A stretch of DNA of 64,000 nt, taken from Aquabacterium sp. (GTDB lineage Bacteria; Pseudomonadota; Gammaproteobacteria; Burkholderiales; Burkholderiaceae_C). Under the pieces are notes generated by a model. The model was not told the origin of the DNA, did no database searches, and saw only the letters and a program-made list of their open reading frames with translations. The translations under genes were made by a program, and so were the position numbers. How positions within the stretch are numbered: the first letter of the stretch is position 1; each line of letters starts with the position of its first letter. Positions 8,801 to 15,380 of the stretch are shown piece by piece. The stretch lies in assembly GCA_023266355.1 (NCBI GenBank), contig JAHFQM010000010.1:1-64000 (forward strand). The letters run 5' to 3'.

Positions 8801-9366
8801 CCCACCGTGGTGTAGTTCGACGAGCTGCCACTGAGCAACGAGATGGTGCCCGTGCTGGTGTTGACGCTGCCTGTGACCCTGCTGCCCTGCCCGAGGTTGA
8901 TGTAGCCCGTGAGGGTGGTGAGCGATCCGCCGTAGTTGACTGCGCCAGAACTGGCGATGTTGCCTGCCGTGATGTTGGCGTTGAATGTGGCGCCAGAACT
9001 CGCGAAGAGCGTCCCTGAGACGACCACGTTCATGTCGGCAGCGCTGCCTGAGGCGTTGAGCTGGGACCCTTTGATGTCGAAGTTGCCCGCCACGGTCACG
9101 TTGGCCGTGCCCACCACGTTCACGGTGTCCGCGCTGCCCAGGTTCACCGTGCCACAGCTGTAGGTGCCTGTGCCGGTGCTGCTGCAGCCTGTGGGAAGTG
9201 CTCCTGGGAAAGTGTAGGCAGCCGCCCAGACGGGTGTCGCCACCCACAAGGCCATGGCCACCCACGCACGCCATGCCAGCCGCCGCATGCTCCGATGTGC
9301 GGTGGCCTGCATGGCGATGGGGCGATTGCCAACACCGGGCAATGCAATTTCTGAGAGAACTGCCAT
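5869..9366 (-). CDS. mshQ: MshQ-like surface protein with DUF6701 domain and beta-helix repeats
   Basis: The product has up to 1165 residues. A signal peptide (RRLAWRAWVAMALWVATPVWAAA) begins at Met27; starts at 9366, 9312 or 9288 are all possible and none has a strong ribosome binding site. Residues about 90-450 are built of ~18-22-residue units with pattern xVxGxVTAxxTYVxxG, predicting a long right-handed beta-helix as in bactofilin-like or adhesin stalks. A Cys-rich stretch follows at about 450-520, then Ig-like and DUF6701 segments; the tail (RLRITNAFGTEK ... ATFGVYAPE) is the typical MshQ end. MshQ is an MSHA-associated exported protein, probably an adhesin. It heads the pilin cluster here, whereas in Vibrio mshQ is last. 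Confidence 0.75.
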   Translation of the reverse strand: MAVLSEIALPGVGNRPIAMQATAHRSMRRLAWRAWVAMALWVATPVWAAAYTFPGALPTGCSSTGTGTYSCGTVNLGSADTVNVVGTANVTVAGNFDIKGSQLNASGSAADMNVVVSGTLFASSGATFNANITAGNIASSGAVNYGGSLTTLTGYINLGQGSRVTGSVNTSTGTISLLSGSSSNYTTVGSVNSTSGGVLLYSHNRVLGDTLAGHVSGGSYNTLGGTVTATASYVSFGDHVTVNGHVSAQSYVYTGHYANINGNITSTTLQVDTASNSTVTGSITANGTYVNLGWYTTVGGPIVAATYVDAGSNSSVGGDITARTSYIDTGNGTSVTGSLVAGGTYIDIHSDARIGGSLTARTYVSMYNNGTVGGAITAQTGTVFINDHNSVGGDVTAVGSVTIDDHTVIAGNVTSTTSHVYISTYSTVMGNVTAATNLTSGTGSQIQQCARSTGAWSMYLYSPSMVAGACCGAAGTCGKSCIVGSPVPPSCKTLHHIAVQHGTGTGLTCAPNTVTLVACADSTCSSTYTGGVSGSLTAIGSGITVNFPSGSGFNIPAGASSTTVSFQPVTAGKVTVDALPVTPLSSNGTTCNFGNPSCAFTVADSGFAITVPAHVSGTSQTVSIAAIQKSVASTTCVPAFANVVKTVAMGCSYSNPSTGQTPIVIDGVALNTGSVASSACDGTNKLLSLTFNGSGVATSSLVYNDVGKVTLNLSLAGTDLASGLNMSGTSSFVVAPSAFTITGLPATLIPAGSPFSAIISAVNVNGVVTPNFGREAPSEGVRLSWVKASPTGSGANAGTFTGTGVGATAAVTSFANGAATVSDLAWTEVGTGDLTASLASGNYLSSSLSASGTTGNTGAALRSVPHHFDVGVTQGCGSITYSGQPFGVTVTARNASNGITLNYNGSSATAPPLAKQVTLSAASNGTLGSFATGTATVASGSFLAGIATVTTPVFTFSSKLTGPSAIGIRAQDTDGVSSIGAIEGIAQLRSGRLRITNAFGTEKRALTAPVQAQYWSSKAWVLNSLDNCTKVPIAAVSLDGYLDAKGASTSDWHTAVVPDANGKAISMVNGNGTLTLEAPTAHSAKAPAGSVDVSINLGSTVNDASCLPSPRPTTTGAALGWLRARFGSSNGCAGTPDFTRDPSMRATFGVYAPELKRLIHSAEVQ

Positions 9367-9379
9367 GGTCGCTCAACAA

Positions 9380-9430
9380 AACCTGTCAGGTTCGTGGCCG
9401 GCCAGAGCCACTGGGAGGAGGGCGTCCCAG
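9380..9430 (-). promoter_or_regulatory. Leader of the MSHA-like cluster with two dyads
   Basis: The 180-bp gap before the mshQ-like gene contains a 13-bp perfect palindrome (AACCTGTCAGGTT, 9380-9392) just upstream of the first possible start and a hairpin-forming CTGGGA...TCCCAG at 9411-9430. These could be an operator and an mRNA hairpin. No convincing -35/-10 pair is visible. Confidence 0.3.
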
Positions 9431-9546
9431 GCGTTGGCCCATGCAAATCACCTGTGCGCTGCAGCTTACTCCCAAGCCATCCTGTTGATGTGTGCATGAA
9501 TCACCGATGGCGGCCATTGTCCCCAATTGCGCGCAATTCAGTCGCG

Positions 9547-10596
9547 TCAAGGCGCCGGGTTCGGGTAGCGCTGGTGGATGGCCTCGATGCCGTCCAGCAC
9601 CTCCTGCGGCAAGGTCAGCTGGATGCTGGCGATGTTGCTCTGCAGTTGCGCCAGCGTCGTCGCGCCAATGATGTTGGACGTCACGAAGTCGCGGCTGTTG
9701 ACGAAGGCCAGCGCGCCTTGCGCCGGGTCGATGCCATGGCGTCGGAACAGGCTGACGTAGGCATAAGCGGCGCGCTCGGTGTTGTCGTTGCTGTAGCGGG
9801 TGAAGCGCTCGAACAGGCTCAGGCGTGCGCCTTCGGCGCGTTGGCCGGCCAGGTACTTGCCGCTGAGCACCCCGAAGGCCAGTGGTGAGTAGGCCAGCAG
9901 GCCGACGTCTTCGCGGATGGCCATCTCGGCCAGGCCGATCTCGAAGCTGCGGTTGAGCAGGCTGTAGGGGTTCTGGATGCTCGCCACGCGTGGCAAGCCA
10001 CGGCTCTCGGCCAGGTGCAGGAAGCGGCCCATGCCCCAGGGCGTTTCGTTGGAGATGGCCACATGGCGCACCTTGCCGGCCTGCACCAGTTCCTGCAGCG
10101 CGGACAGCGTCTCTTCGATCGGGGTGGGCACCTCGTCGCGCACATGCACATAGCCGAGCTGGCCGAACATGTTGGTGGAGCGGTCGGGCCAGTGCAGCTG
10201 GTAGAGGTCGATGTGGTCGGTCTGCAGGCGTTGCAGGCTGAGGTCCACGGCCTCGAAGAGGTTCTCGCGCGTGAACAGCAGGCGGCCGTCGCGCACATGG
10301 CCGGGTCGCCCAGCCTGGCGTGCCGGACCGGTGGCCTTGGTGGCCAGCACGATGTCGTGGCGCCGGCCTGTCTTCTTCAACCAGCTGCCGATGTGGCGCT
10401 CGGTCAGGCCCTGGGTGTCCGGGCGCGGGGGCACCGGGTACATCTCGGCCGTGTCGATCAGGTTGATGCCGGCACCGAGGGCGGCGTCGAGCTGCGCGTG
10501 CGCTTCGGCTTCGGAGTTTTGCTGGCCCCAGGTCATGGTGCCCAGCGCGATGGCGCTCACTTGCAGGCCGGTGCGGCCAAGGGGTCGGTATTGCAT
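9547..10596 (-). CDS. Aldo/keto reductase, Tas family
   Basis: From Met30 of the open frame (ATG at 10596, beginning MQYRPLGRTGLQVS, the usual family N-terminus) the product has 349 residues. It is a (beta/alpha)8 NADPH-dependent reductase. The catalytic tetrad is visible: Asp and Tyr in DTAEMY, Lys in ATKATG, His in LHWPDR. The extended loop (PVPPRPDTQGLTE) and overall length match the Tas/YajO-type subfamily in proteobacteria. The cytoplasmic substrate is not predictable. The gene stands alone and is separated from the downstream pilin cluster by 180 bases. Confidence 0.85.
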   Translation of the reverse strand: MQYRPLGRTGLQVSAIALGTMTWGQQNSEAEAHAQLDAALGAGINLIDTAEMYPVPPRPDTQGLTERHIGSWLKKTGRRHDIVLATKATGPARQAGRPGHVRDGRLLFTRENLFEAVDLSLQRLQTDHIDLYQLHWPDRSTNMFGQLGYVHVRDEVPTPIEETLSALQELVQAGKVRHVAISNETPWGMGRFLHLAESRGLPRVASIQNPYSLLNRSFEIGLAEMAIREDVGLLAYSPLAFGVLSGKYLAGQRAEGARLSLFERFTRYSNDNTERAAYAYVSLFRRHGIDPAQGALAFVNSRDFVTSNIIGATTLAQLQSNIASIQLTLPQEVLDGIEAIHQRYPNPAP

Positions 10597-10877
10597 GGGT
10601 GCATCGTAGGCGATGGCGCTGCGTTCGGCATGGGCCTGCCGGGAAGCCCTGAGGGACGTCGGTGAATGGCTTCCCATCGGCATGTACCCACTGTGTCAAG
10701 GAATGTTGAAGCCAGGTAAAAGCACGGCCCCGGGGCTGTGTTCAGCAGGGGATCGCCCAGATACTCCAACGCTTCGCGGTACCTCCTCTGGGTGATCATG
10801 CTTGTGTTTGTGAATGCCGGTGTTGTGGTCGGTGTTGGGGCCGATGGCGTGTCCATGGCTTCCTGTGGTGAAGCACC
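10597..10877. other. Divergent intergenic region without recognised gene
   Basis: These 281 bases separate the minus-strand reductase from the plus-strand response-regulator cluster. They contain no ORF with coding character. The segment around 10800-10845 is rich in TGTTG/GTGTT steps. Promoters for both directions are expected here, but none could be picked out with confidence. Confidence 0.35.
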
Positions 10878-11288
10878 ATGACGCGCTGCCTGTTGGTCGA
10901 TGCCGATGCGGCGGCACGCGCATCGCTGAGCCGCTACCTGGCGTCCTATGCCTTCACGGTCAGGTCGGGTGCCACGGCGCAAGACCTCCAGCGCTTGGCC
11001 CAGGCAGAGCCGTTTGACATCGTCTTGCTGAACCTCACCGAGCCCCCTCCTCCGGGCGACATGGATGGCATGGACGGGCTGGCCCTGTGCCGCTGGGTGC
11101 ACGAGGTCGCGCGCTTGCCCCTCATCGTCATGACGGACCCGGCGCGCCCCAAGTTGCGCATCGATGCCCTGGAGGCCGGTGCCGACGACCACATCGACCC
11201 GCCCCACGAACCCCGCGAGGTGGTGGCGCGCATCCGCGCGGTGCTGCGCAGCATGGCCAAGCGTGCGCCGGTGGGACGCAGCACGTGA
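10878..11288 (+). CDS. Stand-alone receiver-like protein lacking the phospho-acceptor Asp
   Basis: The 136-residue product has a CheY/OmpR receiver fold without output domain. The acidic pair Asp8/Asp10 is present (LVDAD), but the position normally holding the phosphorylated Asp is Asn52 (VLLNLTEP), and the conserved Lys near the end is replaced (HIDPP). It is therefore probably not phosphorylated in the normal way (an atypical or pseudo-receiver). A loop insertion (PPPPGDMDGMDG) follows Asn52. It leads a plus-strand cluster ending in a second divergent response regulator. Confidence 0.75.
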   Translation: MTRCLLVDADAAARASLSRYLASYAFTVRSGATAQDLQRLAQAEPFDIVLLNLTEPPPPGDMDGMDGLALCRWVHEVARLPLIVMTDPARPKLRIDALEAGADDHIDPPHEPREVVARIRAVLRSMAKRAPVGRST

Positions 11289-11443
11289 GCCCGGCGCGGC
11301 GCGGCATGTATCTGCGCCGACAAGATCCCGACACACAGGCGCACAAACCGACAGGAATCGCGTGTGGCTTTGCCCGATGTGTTCGGCAGGCCACGACAAG
11401 GCCTGGGCTCCTACGATCCTTTCACCAACTCTGAAAGGTGCAC

Positions 11444-11860
11444 ATGAGCATGACCTTGAACCCTTCGACGGCCAGCGCCGTGAGCGCTTCGCTGAGGCTC
11501 ACCGGCAAGACGCCCTTCGAGCTCAACAGCGATGCCTTCGGGCCTGTGGCCGCATCGGCCATCGGGCTGGCGCAGGTCGCGGCCGACACGGCCGGTGCCA
11601 CGGTGACGTTCAGCGAGCAGGCCTTGCAGTCGCTCTCCAACACGGCGCACGATGCGGTGGCCGCTGTGGAGGGGGCGGCCAGCGAGGTCGGCAGCGCGGT
11701 GAGCGCCGCCTACCAGGGCGTGGCCGATGCCGGCAGCGGGGCGGCCTCGGCGGTCGGGCGCGCGGCGTCGTCGCTCTACAGCGCCATCGGCGATGTGGCG
11801 GACACGACCACGTCGTATGCGGCCATCGGTGCGCAGGCCGTGGGCGCTGCCTTGGTGTGA
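11444..11860 (+). CDS. Small Ala/Ser-rich protein of unknown function
   Basis: This 138-residue protein is rich in Ala, Ser, Gly and Val. It has long amphipathic helical stretches (DAVAAVEGAASEVGSAVSAA) and no cysteine, no clear signal peptide and no known domain. The ATG at 11444 is preceded by GAAAGG five bases upstream; an alternative GTG lies at 11438. The composition recalls phasin-like or helical envelope proteins, but no assignment is made. It is followed by an outer-membrane lipoprotein gene after four bases, so it is likely co-transcribed with the lipoprotein and the FlgH-like gene. Confidence 0.55.
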   Translation: MSMTLNPSTASAVSASLRLTGKTPFELNSDAFGPVAASAIGLAQVAADTAGATVTFSEQALQSLSNTAHDAVAAVEGAASEVGSAVSAAYQGVADAGSGAASAVGRAASSLYSAIGDVADTTTSYAAIGAQAVGAALV

Positions 11861-11864
11861 TGCC

Positions 11865-12431
11865 ATGGCCCACCTTCACCCATCCGCGTTGAGGCGGCGC
11901 CTGGCCGCTGCGGCCACCGTGGCGTCGCTCGCTTCGCTGAGCGGCTGTTCGCTGTTCAGCTACAGCCCGAGCCTGGAGTTGATCAAGGCCACGGGCACGG
12001 CGGCCAGCTTCATGGCGGCCGGCGTGCCGGTCAAGGCGATCGACACCGTGCACCACGGCGCCACGCGCATCGACAGCGTCTGCATCGCCTTCAACCCCGG
12101 CGTGGCCTTGCAGGGCTTTCTGCCAGCGATCCAGACGGCTTTGCAGCGCCAGCAAGTCGACAGCCGCGTTTTCGAGTCCGACACGCCCACGCCCTTGTGC
12201 CGCGTGTGGCTGCACTACATGGCATCGGTCGAATGGGGCACCCCGCCCTGGGGCAACAGCCTGCGGCCGTATGTGGCGCGCGCCACGCTGACGCTCAAGT
12301 CCCCGCAGGGCCTGGTGCTGGCCAGCAGCAACTTCGAGCCCGGCGGCGTCGTCGAAATGGGCAAGTGGGCATCGACCAGCGACAAGGTCGATGCCGTGGT
12401 GACCGCGCTGCTCAGCCGTTCAGACAGCTGA
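11865..12431 (+). CDS. Small outer-membrane lipoprotein
   Basis: The product has 188 residues. A signal peptide (RRRLAAAATVASLASLSGC) ends in a lipobox LSGC, so the mature protein is probably lipidated; Ser at +2 suggests sorting to the outer membrane. The mature part contains two further Cys (DSVCIAFNP and PLCRVWLHY), perhaps a disulfide. The general layout resembles Sbal_3080-type lipoproteins, a weak by-eye match. Its stop codon overlaps or touches the next reading frame, and its function is unknown. Confidence 0.6.
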   Translation: MAHLHPSALRRRLAAAATVASLASLSGCSLFSYSPSLELIKATGTAASFMAAGVPVKAIDTVHHGATRIDSVCIAFNPGVALQGFLPAIQTALQRQQVDSRVFESDTPTPLCRVWLHYMASVEWGTPPWGNSLRPYVARATLTLKSPQGLVLASSNFEPGGVVEMGKWASTSDKVDAVVTALLSRSDS

Positions 12432-12460
12432 TGCCTGGGTCTCATCGAAAGGAACACACC

Positions 12461-13174
12461 GTGATCTCCCACCCCCTCATCCAACGCGCCATGGGTGCGT
12501 GCGCCTTGTGGCCAGTGCTGTGCATGCTGGGTTGCGCCAGCCAGCCTGAATCGCTGGTGCAAGGCCCCTTGTACGTGCCGCCTGTGCCCACGCCCAATTA
12601 CGTCGAGCGCGCCAACACGGGCTCGCTGTTCCAGCCGAACACGACGGCGGCCTTCCTCTTCACCGGGCAGCAGGTGCCGCGCCGCGTGGGCGACACCTTG
12701 AAGGTGGACATCTCCGAGGCCATCAGCGCGAGCAACAAGCTCAGTGCGGACGCCACGCGCGAGAACAAGCTGGCCGTCAAGGGCCCGGGCAATGGCGCCA
12801 ATGTGGCCGGAGGCGTGCTCAAGGGCTTGCTCAACCTGGATGCCACGGCCAGCGGCAGCGATGCCTTCAAGGGCCAGGGCAGCACGGAGAACACCAGCAG
12901 CTTCAACGGCAAGATGGCCGTGTCGGTGGTCAATGTGCTGGGCAATGGGCACCTGGTGGTGGCCGGCCAGCGCACCATCGCGTTCAACCGGGGCGCGACG
13001 ACGCTGCGCTTCTCGGGCGTGGTCAACCCCAACGACATCCGCACGGGCAATGTGGTGGCCTCGTCCGATGTGGTCAATGCGAACCTGGAGGCGGTGGGCG
13101 AGGGCGAGGTCTCGGACACGGCGTCGCGGTCGTGGCTGCAGCGCGTGCTGACCAAGAGCCTGGCGGTGTGGTGA
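12461..13174 (+). CDS. flgH: FlgH-like L-ring lipoprotein outside a flagellar operon
   Basis: The product has 237 residues from a GTG at 12461 with AAAGGA seven bases upstream; an in-frame ATG at 12431 overlaps the previous stop. The signal peptide ends in a lipobox (CMLGC). The mature chain carries FlgH features: SLFQPN near the N-terminus, VGDTLKVDISE, NGHLVVAGQ, RFSGVVNPNDIRTGN and a final WLQRVL. FlgH forms the flagellar L-ring in the outer membrane. Here no flgG, flgI or flgJ flanks it; instead it sits between a lipoprotein and a response regulator. It may be a second, specialised FlgH paralogue or a ring protein for another machine. Confidence 0.75.
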   Translation: MISHPLIQRAMGACALWPVLCMLGCASQPESLVQGPLYVPPVPTPNYVERANTGSLFQPNTTAAFLFTGQQVPRRVGDTLKVDISEAISASNKLSADATRENKLAVKGPGNGANVAGGVLKGLLNLDATASGSDAFKGQGSTENTSSFNGKMAVSVVNVLGNGHLVVAGQRTIAFNRGATTLRFSGVVNPNDIRTGNVVASSDVVNANLEAVGEGEVSDTASRSWLQRVLTKSLAVW

Positions 13175-13998
13175 TGGCACACGCGGTGAACACCTGCCTC
13201 GTCATGGACCCCAGCGGTGAGCTGCACGGCATGGCCGCCGAGTCACTGGGCCGGCTGGGCATGGCCTGCGACGTGACGCGCCACCCCGAGGCTTTCACCG
13301 TGCGCAAGGCCTACGACGTCGTGCTGATGGACATGCGCCCTTACGTCGATTTCAACGAGGCCTTCCGGCGGGTGCTGCGCGATGTCGGGCAGGCCTACGT
13401 CATCGGCTTCATCGCACCGCGCGATGCGGTGGACCGGGTGCTGGCGCTGGAGATGGGGGCCGATGCCATCATCGTGCCGCCTTTCGGGCCCGAGGAGATC
13501 GGTGCGCGGGTGCGTGCGCTGCTGCGGCGTCAAGCCCAGACCCGGGCGGTGGATGCGGCGGTGGTGCGCGCCCAGCTGGACGTCGCGGCGCGGACCGTGA
13601 GCGTCATGCACTTCAGGAATGCCTCGGGTGCCATGGACCTGCCTGCCGCCATGGACCTGCCTGCGCTGCGCCTGAGCGCCAACGAGGCCCTGCTCTTGCA
13701 GCAGCTGGCCTTGCGGCCGGGGCAGGTCATGTCACGGGCGGAGTTGCTGAGCCGCAGTGGCTTGGGGCGCCAGGGCCACTCGGTGCAGACCGTGGAGCTG
13801 CTGGTGTCCCGGCTGCGCCACAAGCTCTCTTGCAAGCTGCGGGTGGGGCCTTCTCCGTCGGCCATCGGGCTGCCCGGCGACCCCATCCGCACGGTGCGCG
13901 GCCAGGGCTATGCCTGGTGCGCCTCGGTGCTTCAGTTGGCGGTGCGGGCGACCAGCACGTCGTCGGTGGATGCAGCGGGGGCCAACACGGCGGCTTGA
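13174..13998 (+). CDS. OmpR/PhoB-type response regulator, divergent receiver
   Basis: The product has 274 residues; the start overlaps the FlgH-like stop codon (TGATG). The receiver spans about 1-125 with Asp53 at the phospho-acceptor position (LMDMRP), but the usual Lys before the last helix is replaced (VPPFGPEE). A winged-helix DNA-binding domain occupies about 160-255 (LSANEALLLQQLALRPGQV ... VRGQGYAWC). No histidine kinase is encoded nearby. The last 67 bases overlap the end of convergently oriented dctA. The regulator probably controls genes related to the preceding lipoprotein/FlgH cluster; this is inferred from context. Confidence 0.8.
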   Translation: MAHAVNTCLVMDPSGELHGMAAESLGRLGMACDVTRHPEAFTVRKAYDVVLMDMRPYVDFNEAFRRVLRDVGQAYVIGFIAPRDAVDRVLALEMGADAIIVPPFGPEEIGARVRALLRRQAQTRAVDAAVVRAQLDVAARTVSVMHFRNASGAMDLPAAMDLPALRLSANEALLLQQLALRPGQVMSRAELLSRSGLGRQGHSVQTVELLVSRLRHKLSCKLRVGPSPSAIGLPGDPIRTVRGQGYAWCASVLQLAVRATSTSSVDAAGANTAA

Positions 13999-15278
13999 GC
14001 CTCATCGGGCAGCGAGGTGCCGTCGCTGCCAGCGCTGAGTTCACGGCGCAGCGCATCGCGGTCCAGCTCGCCTTCCCAGCGGGCCACGACGATGGTGGCC
14101 ACGGCATTGCCGATGAAGTTGGTCAGGGCGCGGGCTTCGGACATGAAGCGGTCCACGCCCAGGATCAGGGCCAGGCCGGCCACGGGCACGTCGGGCACCA
14201 CGGCCAGGGTGGCGGCCAGCGTGATGAAGCCCGCGCCGGTCACGCCCGAGGCGCCCTTGGAGGTCAGCATGGCCACACCGAGGATGCTGATCTGCTGCAT
14301 CAGCGACAGCTCGATGTTCAGCGCCTGCGCCACGAACAGCACGGCCATGGTCAGGTAGATGTTGGTGCCGTCCAGGTTGAAGGAGTAGCCGGCGGGCACG
14401 ACCAGGCCGACCACCGATTTGGAGCAGCCCAGGCGCTCCAGCTTGTGCATCAGCGGCACCAGCGCAGACTCCGACGACGAGGTGCCCAGCACCATCAGCA
14501 GCTCGGCCTTCAGGTAGGCGATGAGGCGCACGATGCTGAAGCCCGTGGCAGCGGCCACCGTGCCCAGCACCACCAGCACGAAGAGCGCGCAGCACAGGTA
14601 GAAGCCACCCATCAGCGCGGCCAGGGGCTTGAGCGCGGCAACACCGTACTTGCCCAGGGTGAAGGCCATGGCACCGCCGGCACCGATGGGGGCCAGCTTC
14701 ATCACCGCGTTCATCATCGCGAAGAAGATGTGCGAGCACTCTTCGATGAAGGTGTGCACGGCACGGCCCTGGCCGCCCATGCGTTGCATGGCGTAGCCGA
14801 ACAGCAGGGCCAGCAGCAGCACTTGCAGCAGGTCGCCCGAGCCGGTGAAGGCGTCGGTGAAGGTCTTGGGGATGATGTGCAGCACGAAGTCGATCGTGCT
14901 TTGTTCACCGGCCTTCTTGGCGTAGTTGGAGACGGCGCTGGCGTCCAGCGTGTGCGGGTCGGCGTTGAAGCCGTGGCCGGGCTTGAGCACATTGCCCACC
15001 AGCAGGCCGATGGCCAGGGCCAGCGTGGAGATGACCTCGAAGTAGGTGAAGGCCTTGACGCCCACGCGGCCGACCTTCTTCATGTCGCCGCCGTTGGAGA
15101 TGCCCAGCACCACCGTGCAGAAGATGATCGGGCTGATGAGCATTTTCACCAGCGCGATGAAACCGTCGCCCAGGGGCTTGAGCTTGACGCCGAGTTGCGG
15201 CTCCACGATGCCCAGACAGCCACCCGCCAGGATGGCCAGCAGGACCCAGAAATACAGGTGGGAGGTGATTCGCTTCAT
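13932..15278 (-). CDS. dctA: C4-dicarboxylate:proton/sodium symporter DctA
   Basis: The 448-residue product is an inner-membrane secondary transporter of the DAACS family, importing succinate, fumarate, malate and related dicarboxylates. Typical motifs are present: LGDGFIALVKMLISPIIFCTVV near residue 40-60, the Ser-rich hairpin GTSSSESALVPLM, VVPAGYSFNLDGTNIY, and SKGASGVTGAGFITLAATLA. Length equals the usual DctA. A GGGAAG ribosome binding site precedes the ATG. No dctB/dctD pair or sigma-54 element is visible directly upstream. Confidence 0.95.
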   Translation of the reverse strand: MKRITSHLYFWVLLAILAGGCLGIVEPQLGVKLKPLGDGFIALVKMLISPIIFCTVVLGISNGGDMKKVGRVGVKAFTYFEVISTLALAIGLLVGNVLKPGHGFNADPHTLDASAVSNYAKKAGEQSTIDFVLHIIPKTFTDAFTGSGDLLQVLLLALLFGYAMQRMGGQGRAVHTFIEECSHIFFAMMNAVMKLAPIGAGGAMAFTLGKYGVAALKPLAALMGGFYLCCALFVLVVLGTVAAATGFSIVRLIAYLKAELLMVLGTSSSESALVPLMHKLERLGCSKSVVGLVVPAGYSFNLDGTNIYLTMAVLFVAQALNIELSLMQQISILGVAMLTSKGASGVTGAGFITLAATLAVVPDVPVAGLALILGVDRFMSEARALTNFIGNAVATIVVARWEGELDRDALRRELSAGSDGTSLPDEAQAAVLAPAASTDDVLVARTAN

Positions 15279-15364
15279 GGTGCTTCCCGTCTCGTGCTCG
15301 CGAGGTCAAGGCCAAGGCTGGCCGGTTCGGAGCGTGAGCTTATCGAAGCAGAGGTCGCCGCGCG

Positions 15365-15380
15365 ATGTGGATTCCCACAT
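15365..15380 (-). terminator. Short hairpin after the IorB-type gene
   Basis: A perfect 6-bp stem with a 4-base loop (ATGTGG-ATTC-CCACAT) starts at the stop codon of the oxidoreductase gene. It lacks a T tract, so it is a weak terminator or an mRNA 3'-end hairpin. Confidence 0.3.

Noticed and set aside
9380..9480. Possible c-di-GMP (GEMM) riboswitch before the MSHA-like cluster
   Set aside because: Short pieces such as GCACAGG and GGGACGC are present on the minus strand, but the conserved tetraloop and paired helices cannot be drawn, so the resemblance is probably chance.
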